From Nemopilema nomurai (lineage: Eukaryota > Cnidaria > Scyphozoa > Rhizostomeae > Rhizostomatidae), in assembly GCA_003864495.1 (NCBI GenBank), contig ML133437.1, positions 868,001 to 932,000 on the forward strand: DNA of 64,000 bases. The letters are read 5' to 3'. The number at the start of each line of letters is the position of its first letter. Positions within the stretch are counted from its first letter, which is position 1. Shown one piece after another: positions 22,497 through 35,710 of this stretch. A program made the translations under genes and the position numbers. The notes beneath the pieces are model-generated. The model was not told where the DNA came from and did not search any database. It was given only the letters and a program-made list of their open reading frames with translations.

Positions 22497-25400
22497 ATGT
22501 ATAACAACATTGGATTACAGACTCCAAGGGGATCTGGAACAAATGGGCACGTCACAAGAAACTTGTCATTTCTTCAAGCGCGCAGGGAAAAACAGGATTA
22601 CCTCAAGGAACAGGATGTCAAGAGGCACGAACAGAGCTTGATGAAAAAGCCCAATAAAGAAATTCTTGAGCATGAAAGAAAGCGTGAAATAGAGCTTAAA
22701 TGTTTAAAGTTGCAAGACATGATGGAAGGGCAAGGGTATGAACGAAATATTGTACCAATTTCAGCACGTGTCAATTCGAGAGTTTTTTGAGAAACCGCAA
22801 ACGTTTCTTTTTCCAATGATTTTTTAAACAGTTTATCTTGTTCTCAGTTGACTACATAAAGGAAATCGAAATTTATTAGATTTTGAACACTGTTTGTCAA
22901 GAAAAGCAAATCAAATGTTAGATATATTTGCTTCAAAGTTCACAATCTCGGTTTATCAAATTTCACATTTCGAAAGGTCCATTCCTTTGTATGAAAAATT
23001 TCAGTTTTTGAAAGCAAAGAAAAAATATCTTTACGGCAATTTGTAGAAACGCCTTCTAATAATCACTTCTAGGCTCTTCTGGACGAGAAAATAGTATTAT
23101 GCATATTTAAAATAGAAAGTTGTCTTTGTTTAGGCACATTGGACACACAGTATGATGGAATCCCCTTTTGTCTTTCTGCTTGAATATGTACACTGTATGC
23201 ACACTAAAGTCTTTGAAAATTTGTATTGACTGTTTCTTGTTTATTACCAAGGATCTTCTGATCAAAGTTATGGATTCTAATTTGTTACATCAGTCATGTT
23301 GTCAAGCTGCCTTTTCACTTGCAATATAATTCTCAGCTTTAGCTTTAACATAATGCTTATCACTCCAAATAAAATGCCAAAAGCATTTACCCACACTTTT
23401 AATCACCCAGTAACCTGTCTGCATAGAAATAAAAATGACTTTGGTATCAAGCTGCCTGAGATAGGCAGAACGTTTGGACAAACATTACATGTCAAGTTTT
23501 GGGGTTTTTCATTGTCTTGAAGAGGAGATTCTTTTTGATGGGGTATTCATCAATCGTTGTAAGGCAAAACTGCTACTTGTGACTCAAAGGGTTTTGAACT
23601 GCACATTTCTTATTGTTCTTACAGTAATTTGATCAAATTCAATTATTCAATTTCAGTTGAAGCCTGTGCATCAAGAACAACTTAGCAAGGCTCTTCTTAC
23701 ATTGCATTGCTTATTCATGCTAGTTGTCTGGAAGTGTATTAGTAGTGCTTAATTAGATCTACATGATCCTTTAAGCTCTTAATAGTGTATAAAGTGATAT
23801 AAATTTTGTAACTTTCATAATTTTTGATACATAGATACAATGATGATGAAGTACAAGTCAAAGTGGATGAGTTTAGAAAAATGTTGCTTGAAAAACAAGA
23901 TCTTGAGAAAGAAAAGAAGTTTATTCCTATTGGGTACGTGTACACAAATTTATTTTTCTCAGGATGAGTTTATTTCAGTGGTAAAAAGAGTCCAATGAAA
24001 GTTGAAATCACACCATTTTGGGTCAAAGAATTTTGTGAAAAGCATTGCAAAGTTCCGAAATTTATCTTCCGTTCCATTGAGGGTTTCTAACATTGAAGAA
24101 GAAATTGGCACTTCCAAGTGTGTTTGTCTGTTTAATCTTAAAAGCATAGCTAAATTTGCCAGTATGGAGGGAATCAGTATATTTATAGTTTGGGAATGGA
24201 GGACTCTGGTCCGTGGAGTATAACCTATGAGGCAGCTACTTCAAACATTCCTCTGCAGTGCTTGAGGTTGGAAGAAGCATAATATTTCTAAAAAGAGGCC
24301 AATGTTAGCACTATAGTCATGTTTACCTTCTGAATGGTAGACTGAATTTTCTAATGCTTTAAGTCTACTTCTCTAAGCTGCTGAAAACCACTCAATCTTA
24401 AGTAAGTTCATTTGCATGATGAGTTGTGCAGGTGGATATTGTGTGAACTGGAAACCAAGCAGGTGAGGTTTTGCATCACCAATAAGATTCATTTGTTTAT
24501 GAAAGCCCATCTTTATTGAAAATTGAATCAACCAGCTGGTTTTGACACAGATATGTATATACCATATAAACGCACCTATAAGCCACACATTTTTTCTCAA
24601 AATCATAGGTGCGGGGCAAAACGAGAAAGCCTTGCTTTTTTTGTAGGTAGCAAAAATTCCTTTTGTTTTCAACATAAATTATTATAAAATGCAAACAATC
24701 AGGGAAAAATAGGGAAAAAGGCAAAGATAGTGCGACAAGAAAGTGACATTAAATCAACAGAATTGGGTGAACTCTTTGGACTGTTTAAAGATGAAGACAT
24801 GGATTTTTGAAAGTATTCTCAGCAATAAAGTATTAGATAAAATATTTTTTCTGAATTCAGTGGCCTCAGGCTTTGGGTGCTGCATATGTGTGGGGGTGGA
24901 TTATACACAGGTTGTAACAGAATATACCAGATTGCAAGCAGTTTCTCTATGTTAACTTTTTCTGTATGTCTTTTGTTGAAATTTTCCTCAATTTTGAATG
25001 ATTAGGATAGTGAAAAATTATGCATGAAGCTTGGTAAAGTTTCTTTGCGCATTTAGTTTCCTGTGTTGGCTGTCATATTGAGACTTGCATCAAGCTTGTG
25101 TATTGCTCAAGCAAACATGTTTTCTAATCAGGAAGTTTCCAATCTGAATTTTAGTGCACCAGCTGGGAGTCACCAATTTGCAGAAGCCAATGAATTAAAA
25201 AATGAAAAAATAAGAGAGGCATTTGGAATTAAGCAAGGCTATGCTCAGGGGAGCTCATTCAGTGCTGATTATCAAGATACAAAAAGAGAAGCAGAGAAGG
25301 CTGAAAAAGAAGCAAAGCGCAAGGAGCATGAAAAGACTATGAGAAGGTTCGTTAGTACAAGTAATTTGTTATTACAAAAGAACTGGGGTAAAAAACTAAT

Positions 25401-28400
25401 GCTAGTATTTAACTATTAAGTTGTTAGAAAATGTCTATGAAGTTTTTGTGATTTAGGACAAGTAACTATATTGTTTTAATTTTGCTATTTAGGTTGCAGA
25501 TAAGGAGAAATGTGAATTATTGCATTTGAAATCATTTAATATAGTTCATAGAGGTTTTGACTAAGTATATATATATAAATATTTTTGTATGTTTATTGGT
25601 ATATTTCTTTACATGCGAGATTGTCTTTTGTATTAACTAAATCCAAGTCAGGTAAGTTTCTCATGAAAATGGTATTTATGAAATTTCAGAAAGGTTGTGT
25701 AGTAAAATAGATAGAAAATGCAGGTTGATGGAGTCTCCCTTCAATTCACAAAATGTTGCATTTTTGTTCTTAATCTAATTAGCTAAACTGACACAGCAGA
25801 GGTTTTTCCCCATTGCAGGTATTCCATTTGCATCTGTTTATTTAACAAAGCCTTAATTTCTGCTTTTTCCCACATTTGTTAAAGTGAAACTGTAAATATC
25901 TATCTTGCAATGCACATCCAACTCCATATGTTGATAGACTTGATATTATCAGTTCTGCATCAGTGTTCATCTGTGTAAAAATTGGTAGTGTTGAAGGAAT
26001 CTAGGTAGTGAAGAAAGAATAACAACTTGGGGAAATTCATTTTGAAACATCTCTGAAATTGATTAAAAAATCACCTGAGATTAATTACTACCTACTTTGG
26101 CAATTAAGATAAGTTTAAAACTCAGAGAAGTTATATGTTTTTGACCAGGAAAATGAATTTTAAGCAAATAACATTGTTTAGTTTATCTTTTTTTCAAGCT
26201 TACATTACTCATTTCATTGGACACTTGTTTTTAGAGAGGAGAAAGAGGAGAAAAGAAGAAAGAGAAAAAGGCAAAGGTCATCAAGTTCAGATGACAGGTA
26301 TTGTATTGAGATATCTAATTTACAGTTGGGACTGAATTTAAATTATTTGATTTCCATTGATGATATATTTTGTTGCAATTTTTACAAGGACTGCTGAGCA
26401 AATCCACCATCAACATAGGACTAGTCTGCATTTTTAATTGTTTTGCTAATGTGACCTTGTTCGGCTTAAATTTTCATCACACATATTTTCTATTTGTTTG
26501 TGTGAGTCTCTGAGACTTTTCTACTTTAATCATCATCTCTTTTATCAATGATAAGCTGCTAGGAGCACTAAGAAGCATAGAATCTATGTCCTATATTATA
26601 TAATACATGTAATTTATTATTTTTTGCAATTGTATATATTAAGGGTTCCATATTTGTGATCATTTAAGGTGTGTGACTAGTTGTCATGTGCTGCCCCCTT
26701 TCTTAGTTATGTTTTTACTAGTAAATAACCTTTTTTGATAAAACTACTTGTACTTGCAAGAACCATTGTTTCATATCCAGATCATGTGCACATAGTTAAA
26801 TTTTTAATGATAACTTCTTGGGAAATCACTATAAAGTCAAGACAACTGTTATTTGTTGTGGAACTCAATCAACTGACTTCAACAACTTTTAAACCCATCA
26901 TAATATACTATTGGTATCATACCCTAATTTGTTGATAGTAAGATGCTTAATTTCTTCACCTATCTAAGACAACTAATCAAATAAAGACAATTAGCAACAC
27001 ATCCTATCATATCTCAAAAGTGTGTCATTGACTGTCTTGTGTTGAAAACAAGTAAAACAAGCCTTCTTTGGGGTATCAAAATAACTCATAGCAAGCTTTG
27101 ATCAAGCACGCAAGATATTGGGGCAAAGTGAGATATGACAGACTGCTAAAGATTAAAAATGTTTTTGTTACTACAGTAACTAGCCAAAAATTGTAGTTTG
27201 TTGCTCGTTTTTGTTGCCCATCTATATTATCCAAAACAGTACCAATCTTTTTGTTAACCTTTAATGGACAATGGTAATGAATTGCTCTTTTCCAGTATGT
27301 TCCAGTGCCTTGTGACCTATAAATGATTAACATGCTTGTAGATATCTTGCATTTATAGTTTTGACTCTTACATATATTTTGAATTTTAGTTTACTTTGTT
27401 ATCGCTTAACCTTGGTTGTACTTGTTTGGGCCTAATTTTTGTTCTCTTTGTTCATTGATTTTGGGAAGGGTCTCTCTATTAATAGCTACTGATTCATGTC
27501 ACATAGTATGCTATTATTGCCCAAGCTCTATGTATGAGAATTCCCTGATTTATGTTGTATTTCCCAAAGCAAAGACGTATGTTAATGTTTTGGAGATTTT
27601 TACTGGGGATAAAAATACTTGGCCTAAGGTGATTCAAGGCTATATTGGTAACGCTTAATTGTATTGGATACAACCTTATTTTATTTTTAATCTCTATCTG
27701 GTTACATATGTACAACCGTTTTTGTTTTTACTGCCTAAACTGACCGTTATCATTTTGATATTCATTTTAACAATGTAAATATCTTTACTAAAACTATTTT
27801 TGCTTGTTTTTTTATTTGCGGTTAAAGGTCTATGCACTGCGGTGGTCTTGAAATGATTGATACTGTTTTGGATGATATTTTTGGGGTTTATGATATGACA
27901 GAAAGGGTGTAGAGAGTATTCAGATATTCAGTCGAATTCATCTGAGAAGAATTAATGTTCTATTTTACAGCCCTCCATTTTGGATAAATCAATATCTCAC
28001 TTTGCTCCAGTCTTTTGTTTTTGATCGATTGCTTGAGGTAAGAGTACCATCTGTGGCTTGCTTTGGAAACTGTCAAAGTGAATTAATTCTCCTAGCGTGG
28101 TTTAAGTAAAGCTCTCATCTAGACACCTAAATAATATTAAAGCTTCATGAGTAATTTGGTCTTGCCAGGAAGTTTGTCTCTCGAAGTATTAATAATTTAT
28201 GTGTTAAGCACCTTGCATCTCATTGGTAGTCTTTTATTGCTAGCAGTACAGTGAGATATTGATTCCTTGTTTAGTGAGGGTGACGAAGACCCCAGAGATG
28301 AGCAGAAAGAGGAAGAAGACTCTAGGTAACGGTGTTTATGCTGGCTGCAAAGCCTTTAGCCTCTTTCTTCATTAGCAATGAATAATACCGTAAATCCTCG

Positions 28401-31400
28401 AATTGGTCCCCCCCCCCTCGAAAAAGTCCCCCTCGAATAAGCCCCCACCCTAGAACTACAAATTGTCAATAAGCCCCCTTCGAATAAGCCCCCCTCGATT
28501 TTTTGATTTTCGACTCCTGAGGTTTTACTGAGTTACCACAAAAATTTATATTTTTGCTAATAATTTAATTAAATGTTCATAAAGAATTCCGACTAAAATA
28601 TACGAGATCTTTTAAGAATGTCTCCTTCACTATGTACATAGAGTTCCAGAAGGTTTTGTTTTTAAGCCTCCCCCCCTCGAATAAGCCCCCATCCACAAAT
28701 GTCAAAAATAAGTCCCCAGGGGGCTAATTCGTGGGTTTACGGCACTAATCCTTTTTTCAGTATGCTTCTCCAATCCCTTGTTCTTACGAAGCTTGTTTTT
28801 AAAAAAGGCTTGATCTGATGCATCATTCTTTAGTTATTCTAAATCAATATTTTAATGCTTACTTAGGCTTTTCAAGAAGATATGATCTCGTAAGACTCAT
28901 GTGCTGTTAAACAATTTCCACTTTATCTTAATCATTATTTTAGTATTTTTCAAGAAGATAGGTTCCAGCAAGACTCTTCCACTCTTGAACATTTTTAATA
29001 TCTGATTTTACCGGAACCAAACGAAATGTTCCATATTGGTTACCCTGTGAAAGTGTTCCATATTGGTTACCCTGTGAAAGTGTTTCATTTTGTTTCTATA
29101 TATTTGCAAAACACTCTGTAATTTTCAGCAGATTGACACCGAAAGTTGTCAATTGCGCAAACATTATCAGTTTATTGTTTCTTTTTGCAATGTGTTATCA
29201 AAAATAGCTAATATTTGCTTTTTTCAATGAATACCAGTGAAAGTATTTATTTTGTCTCAAACCAATCAAAAATTACTATATCTTATATCACAAAATAAGC
29301 ATCGTTTGGGTCTGTTTTGGGTAATATTTTAGTTACCTCAGTCAAGTTTGTAGGATCTGTATTTTCCGTTCTTAGGAGATTGGTGCTTAAGGTTAGAAAA
29401 TGAACCTCTATTTTATATGTCATACAATAGGTGCTAAAGGTGATTTTTGCTCCTCCCTAGTGACGATGAACAGCAGCACAGAGATAGGCGTTCAAGAGAT
29501 AAGGACAGGTTTGTTCCAGCTTGTTCCCTGATAACTAATTGATGACATTTTCCTTTCCAGACTCGCAGCAAGAATTAGCACTGGTAAATGCTAAGTGAAA
29601 AGGGGGCCGGCTCTAATCCCCAACTATAGCTAAACCGAGGATTACTTTTCCTTTCAGACGGAGGCGCGACTATGACGAAGAAACAAGGCGGAGTTCCAAG
29701 GAGCGATCTTCTAGAAGGGAGTCGAAGAGCAATGGGAAAGGCCAAAAACTTGTTGATGATTATGGAACTTCTGGCTCAGATAACGAGAAGGAACATAGAA
29801 AAAGGTAGCCATGTTGATATTCACACGAAGACCCGAAGGGAATGTTTACGTGCTGGGTTCTGCTAGTTTTGTTGATATTAATGTTAGTATTCAGAAGCTA
29901 GTTGTAGCATGGGATGGGCCCCGTAGCTGATTAACTAACTCAACGCCTCGGTATACATTCTCATTCAATGTCAGCAGATTTGCTTTGGTATTCTTGTTTT
30001 TGTACATGTGGGCATTTGAACGTTTACACGGGAACATAAGTTGTACATGTGGGAACATTTGAACGTTTACACGGGAAAATAAGTTGTTGAGTTAAGTTAT
30101 ATGTGCAACTTTACAAATGCCAGTCTAAAGATCTTTACAAGAAATGGTTATTATTCTAGGTGAACTGTGTGGTGGTGTGAAGAGCTATGTTTTCAATATG
30201 TTCGGCCTTAATATGATTCTCCGTTTGTTCAGCTGCCTTTTTCCAAGTAACTGATCGTGTTTCCTGAAATTTGCATTTTAGTCAAACACAGCAAGCCATT
30301 GATGATGAGCTGAGAGAGCTGCGCGGCCGGTCTAGTCGAGAAAAGAAGCGCGAAAGCAAGAAGGCAGCAGATGACGTGGACACTGAACCCAGGCGGGAAC
30401 GCGGCCGACGCTCCAACGACAGGCGTGACAGTTCTGATGATGATGAAGGTGGTGATCGTGGCAGTAGAGATAAAAGAAAGAAGCGTGGATCAAGAGATGG
30501 AAGGAGCAGGTCAGGATCAAGGGACCGTCGTGGAGACATGGACAGGAGTAGGCGCAGCTCCAGGTACGATAGGAAGAGGTCAAAGGATCGCGAAAGAGAC
30601 GACAAGGCGTTTGAAAAAGTAGAGAAGCAAAGAGAAAGCTCTTCGGACAGTTCGGATGCAGAGGAGAGGAGCAGACGCGATGAAGAGAGGAGACGCTCGA
30701 GGAAGAATAGAGCCGGCCGTGAAGAGCAACACGACAGACGTAGTCATAATGGTGGCAGACATGAGCGCGAAAGTCACCGTCGTGATGCTGAAGAGGAAAG
30801 TCCTGGTAGGCGGGTCAGAGGTCAAAGGTCAGAGGAGACTTCTAGAAGGAGAGGGAGACGTTTGGAGGAAGATGACAGGGAGGCTAAGCGAAAGAGTCCT
30901 GATGTTGAGAAAGAAGAGGTTGAAGGCAGAGCCAGGGATAAAGAAGATTATCGCCGTAGAAGTCGTAAGGATAGGAGTAATGCCAGAGAATCCAACGAGA
31001 AGGAGAAATCCAGTTCTGAAGAAAGTATGGATGAGAGAGAAAGAAGAAGAGAAAGACGAGAAAGACGCGAGGAAGAAGGAAGGCAAAAACAGATTGAAAG
31101 TGATAAAGAACCAGGGGAATTGACAGACAAAAGTAGCGATGATGGGGCGAGAAAAGATCGGGAAAGAAAGTCAAGGAAAGAATACACAAGGGATTCTCGT
31201 GGTTCACGGGATCTTCAAGAGACGAAGGGATCCCGCAGGTCAAAGGATAAGGAAGAGTATCACCGCAGCGCAAAAGATGGGTCAAATGAAAGGCGCCAAA
31301 GGAGTGACAGGAGACGGGGGAGGTCAGCATCTTTGGAAGGTGATGAAAAGAAACAGAAAAGCAGATTTGATGTTAGCAGAGAAGAGCAGGATTACAGGAA

Positions 31401-34359
31401 GAAAGTTGAGGAAGAAGAGGCCGAACATTTGGAACAACAGCAAGAAGTCAGTGAAATAGGGGATCAGTTGCTGCAGGATGTTGAAGCAGAAAGGATAAGG
31501 GATCCCTCCGCCGAGAAAAGTAATGAAAATAAAGATAACATCGAAGAAGAAGACATGGATATCGACGATTATTCAGAAGAAGAAAAAGAGAAGGTGAGAC
31601 ATGAAGACGGAGAAGATGGAAGGGAGGTTTCGACGAGCCAAACAGAGAATGCTGACTTGCCGAAGGTGGACCGTGACAATGGGACAGAAAGGAGAAAGGC
31701 ATTGTCAGCTGAGCGTAGCAGGGGATCTCCCGAAAGAAGAAGTAGTGCGAAACGAGTGTCAGCTGAAAAGATGTCTAGAAGAGAAAAGCAAAGAGATGCA
31801 AAGGACGAGAAGCCACAGCAAAAACAAAGAAGCGAAACACGCGCTGCGGAGGAGAAAGTTGAAGATGCCCGTGATGGTGGTGAATATAGGAGGCGCAGTG
31901 AAGGAAAAACAAAGCGAGCTGCGGAGGAAAGAAGTAGCAAAGAATCATCGATGTCAGATGAAGATGATAAGACAGAAAGGTACAATGCTGAATATTTCTT
32001 GCTATTAATTTCTTTCAGGAGTTATTTATCAAGTTCAATGTGATGCTAATATTTCAAGTAAGCTCTAGTCATTTTATGTTGCCTATCATCTTATTTAATG
32101 TATGAAATGACTGCAAATTGGCTGTTTTTAATGTTTGATCATCTAGGAAAAATTCCATAGCTTTTTCTACTCCTGATGTTTCGTTTTGCAACGCGGTGTA
32201 GTTCTTTAACCTCCAATGGTCCCAGTTCAGAGATTTGACGTACTGTCGAATTGTATTGAAATCTAACAACATTGTCGTATGCTGCGTAAGATTGCGTTTA
32301 TTGAAATGGCATGGATGGCCTTATATTGAAATCGACATCTTCTTGTAGGGAAAAAGATTCAAGACGTGAGGCGAAACCCGATGCGCAGTTGCAGAGACGG
32401 AAGGCGGCTAAGCAGGAGGAATCAAGCAGCTCATCGTCTGGGTCTTTCGATTCAAGCTCAGAATCAGAGAGTGATAAGGAAGATAAGAAGAAGTCGTCGA
32501 AGGGTAGACAAGTGAGAGACGAGGCCAGGGAAAGACGCAGCCCCAGAGATCGGGAAGATAAAGGATCCCGAAGGAAGACTGACGAGGAAAGGAAGAAGGT
32601 GCAACAAGCTGCAGCCCAAAAGAGGACTGAACCAAAGGAAAAACAGAGCAGCAGCAGCTCTTCATCAGAATCAGAGAGTGAAGAAGAACAACCACCACGG
32701 AAGAAGATTGACAAAGGGAGTCAAGGCAAGAAGAAGGTTGACAAGAAGGATCTATCATCCAGTGGAAGTAGCTCATCTGAATCTGAACCGGAATCTGAAA
32801 AAGATGGCAAAGGTCGTAAGAAGGAAGATGACAGAAAAGCTGTGTCAAAGGGAAAAGCGTATCGTCAGAAGGATGAGCCTCCAGCCAAACGAAGCAGAAA
32901 AGATGCTGCTGAACGATACGTTTCGGAGAAAGTAGTTGGATCTGGCTCAAAAGAAGCAGCTAAGGGGAAAGAGGACGCGATTTCTGAGAAACGGAGGGGC
33001 TCAGAGAAAAGGAAAGACTTGCAGAAAAAAGAAGTTTTCGAACAAAGAAAGAGTTTTGACAAGAGAAAGAGTGGAGATGTTGATAAACGGAAGGAGAAAG
33101 ATAGAACTCGTAGTAGGCATAAAAGAAAAGAAAGCTCATCGTCAAGCAGTGCTGAATCCGAAAGTGAATCCGAAAGCAGTTCGGAGGAAGAAGAAACATC
33201 AGAATCTTCAGAAGAAGAGTCTTCAAAGAAGAAGAAAGGAAAACGACAGAAGGTTCCAAATAAGGGGAAATCGAAGTCAAAGTCAAATAAAGAATCAAGT
33301 GAGAGTTCGGAAAGCTCATCCTCCGAAGAAGATGAAAGTGCTGACGAAAAAAGGAAGAAGAAGAAGGGGAAAGTTTCAAAGTCAGATAAAGGGAAAAACA
33401 AAAAAAGATCAAAGGACGAATCAAGCTCAAGTTCAAGTTCAGAAAGTTCAGATGAAGATTCAAGCTCAGAGGATGAACGGAGGAAGAAGACAAAGAAACC
33501 AAAGAAGAAGGTTGATAAAAGGAAGAAGAAGAACAGGAGGGACAAGAAAACCGAGAAAAAATCGCGAAGGTTAGATTTCAAGCGAAATACAACTTGCTTA
33601 TAGAGTCCCCTTTGCTAAACATGCTGTCTGCCCAAGTAAGCTCTTTTGCTACACAAAGTAGCACATTTCATCCCACTAAAAGGCAAGACATTTTGCTCAA
33701 CACTGACGGAACTGTTTTGGTCTCTAACTTGTAGACAATAGAGTTCTAAAGCGATGACGTCAAAAGCATCTATTTTAGGAACTTGAATTTGAATTCTATA
33801 ACCTGATAAGGCATCATGAGATACCACGACAGAAGCAAAATTAATCAATTGTGTTAGAAAATGGCAGACATATGACCACTTGTGTATTGGCTCTTTCCCC
33901 ATCAAACCTATTTTGGTCTCTGTTGATGACTTTACGAACAGAGTCAAATAACAGTGATTCATTAGCAAACTTCAAATCTTTGATTGGCATATCTCTACCG
34001 ATCTTAAGCATATATTGCCAATTTCACATATTTGGAGGTATTTTGATGTAATATGCTTACAATTCAAAACTTTTAGAAATAGGTTTTTGGTGGCGTCACA
34101 CTGTAGAACTCTATTCATACAGCCAACTTGCATTTTTTCATGAATATTTGTAAGCAGACATTGAATGTTCCTCGACTCTTTGTGACGTTATCGAATAATT
34201 GAAGCCTGATTATTCTTTCTGATTCAGACGAAAACACGGGAAGAAGAGCAAAGCAGCTCATCTGAATCTTCTTCGTCGTCGTCTTCTTCATCATCATCTT
34301 CGTCAGAGCAAAGCAGCAGCTCGAGTGAATCGGAGCCAAAGAAGAAGAAGAGACGTTAA
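22497..34359 (+). CDS. SRRM2: SRRM2, serine/arginine repetitive matrix protein 2 with CWC21 domain
   Basis: Ten exons: 22497-22735, 23835-23933, 25155-25346, 26235-26297, 28275-28325, 29461-29508, 29658-29804, 30282-31979, 32349-33569 and 34228-34359, about 1,295 residues. The N-terminus MYNNIGLQTPRGSGTNGHV is almost diagnostic for SRRM2/Cwc21. It is followed by KPNKEILEHERKREIELKC and EFRKMLLEK (cwf21 domain, about residues 50-110), then SHQFAEANELKNEKIREAFG as in the human protein. In the family this domain docks on Prp8 in the spliceosome. The rest is a very long disordered tail of Arg-Ser, Arg-Asp and Lys/Glu repeats, later Ser runs with acidic residues. SRRM2 is a core scaffold of nuclear speckles. 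Every intron interrupts a codon in phase 2. The last exon is odd: the spliced phase reads RKHGKKSK and then loses the Ser-rich frame that ends in KKKKRR, one base out of register. An unspliced exon 9 would stop at 33603. Confidence 0.92.
28388..28742. mobile_element. MITE-like element with ~20-bp terminal inverted repeats
   Basis: The left end CCGTAAATCCTCGAATTGG matches the inverse of the right end (CCGTAAACCCACGAATTAG in reverse complement) over about 20 bases with few mismatches. The 355-bp body has C-rich blocks (CCCCCTCGAATAAGCCCCC) near both ends. There is no coding capacity. I could not define a clean target-site duplication. It lies between SRRM2 exons 5 and 6. Confidence 0.6.
29028..29083. 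repeat. Direct tandem duplication, ~28 bp x2
   Basis: The stretch GTTCCATATTGGTTACCCTG plus GTGAAAGT occurs twice back to back in an SRRM2 intron. Identity is near perfect. Confidence 0.85.
30001..30087. repeat. Direct tandem duplication, ~43 bp x2
   Basis: TACATGTGGG...CATTTGAACGTTTACACGGG...ATAAGTTG is present twice with two or three differences, just upstream of the largest SRRM2 exon. Confidence 0.85.
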
Positions 34360-35710
34360 ATGCATTGAGACATTCGCATCGCTGTTGTGTATAGAAAACG
34401 CTTTACAAACGAGTAGTTGCCCCAACAAAGCAAATTATTTGCATTATTTTTTAAGGCCTAATGTGTTATCAGCTTGCTTTAGCGAACGTTGCTGTGCGAA
34501 GCAATTTTCACTGGTTGTTGTAGTCCGTGCTTCGAATAGACCAACTTCTTGGTAATATACAACAACATTTATCTTTGTCTTTTGAAACTTATTTTTATTC
34601 CATTTTACTCGCAATGACATTTGGCTTCTTTTTAAAACCCATATGAAGCCAGTCGCGCTCTAAATGGTGCACTGCTTAGTCTTCTTTGTCACGTGACATG
34701 TTGACGTCCAACCGCAAGCTTCATAACACATGTCACGTGACATGTTGTTTGCTCCTCTGTTATTCTTCGAAATTTGTTGGTGACGTCATTCGGTGTCTGC
34801 CGTGCTGTGGGTTTATAGTTTTTATGCATGCTCCATTTTTCATCCAATTCAATCTGTGAGGTATCAAAAGTTGTTTCTCTCATGGCTTTTCCCTCTGACT
34901 ACCTTTAATTGGATTGACGAGTCGCTTTAGCAGCAAAAATGCATTTTTGCAACAATTTACTGAAGAGCAGTTTCATATTTTCCAGAATTACTTTCTGCCT
35001 ATGTTTGTACACAAATTTTGTACAGGAAAGCACACATCTTGGATTTACAACTTTCACCAGTATATTTGCTAATGAACAATAATTTTCATTAATCTCTATC
35101 TGTTTTACACGATGTTACAGCCTAACTAATGGCCTTTTCTAAAAACAAACAGACTTCGTATAAATGGCGAATTTCTGGCACGCAAAACAAGATAGTTCTT
35201 TGATCGTAAGGGAAGCGAACAGTTCAGTCGAATTTTTACTAGCGATATGTCTCAATGGAGTAGCGAGGGCGTAGTATAGATATCGGATCTGGACAAAAGT
35301 AACATATTATAACTCTAGGAAGAATTTGATAAATCTGCTTACTCTTCAATTGAGTTTTTCCCATTCGGAATTGGTCCAAGTTTTAAAGGCGTGGATGCGA
35401 TGTGAATTTTGTCTCCCACGAAGTCGAAAAGGTGTGTAATTTATTGCCATTTCGCTTTTATTGTTAGACTAAAGATGAAACTGTGGTGACATGACTGCAA
35501 CTCCGAGATTTAGCCAATTCTTTTGTTAACGCTGTGAAAAAATGAGTGGTTGTTCAGGGGTGTATAGGGGTGTTTGCGACGGAATGCATTGGCGCCCTCT
35601 CTCCCATCAGAGCTCTCGCTTGAGGTTTTGAAACCGAGGCTGTTGCAGCATGTGCTAGGAGCGGCAAGAAGCTTCTGGAAAGTTTGAATAGTGGTCACTG
35701 GTATATCAAA
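34360..35710. other. Intergenic region between SRRM2 and CCT6
   Basis: This holds the SRRM2 3' UTR and the CCT6 promoter and 5' UTR. No canonical AATAAA was seen near the SRRM2 end. The CCT6 leader probably begins around 35500. Apart from the paired palindromic E-boxes I see no coding exon. Confidence 0.6.
34688..34745. promoter_or_regulatory. Two perfect GTCACGTGAC E-box/CLEAR-type sites
   Basis: GTCACGTGAC occurs at 34688-34697 and again at 34732-34741. The second lies in a perfect 18-bp palindrome, ACATGTCACGTGACATGT (34728-34745). The 10-mer equals the consensus bound by bHLH-zip factors of the MITF/TFEB and USF type in animals. Both lie about 1 kb upstream of the CCT6 start codon. Function is inferred only. 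Confidence 0.5.

Noticed and set aside
30282..33581. Long minus-strand open frames rich in Ser, Leu and Phe
   Set aside because: They are antisense shadows of the RS- and KE-rich SRRM2 exons: purine-rich codons leave the complementary strand free of stops. No splice or domain support.
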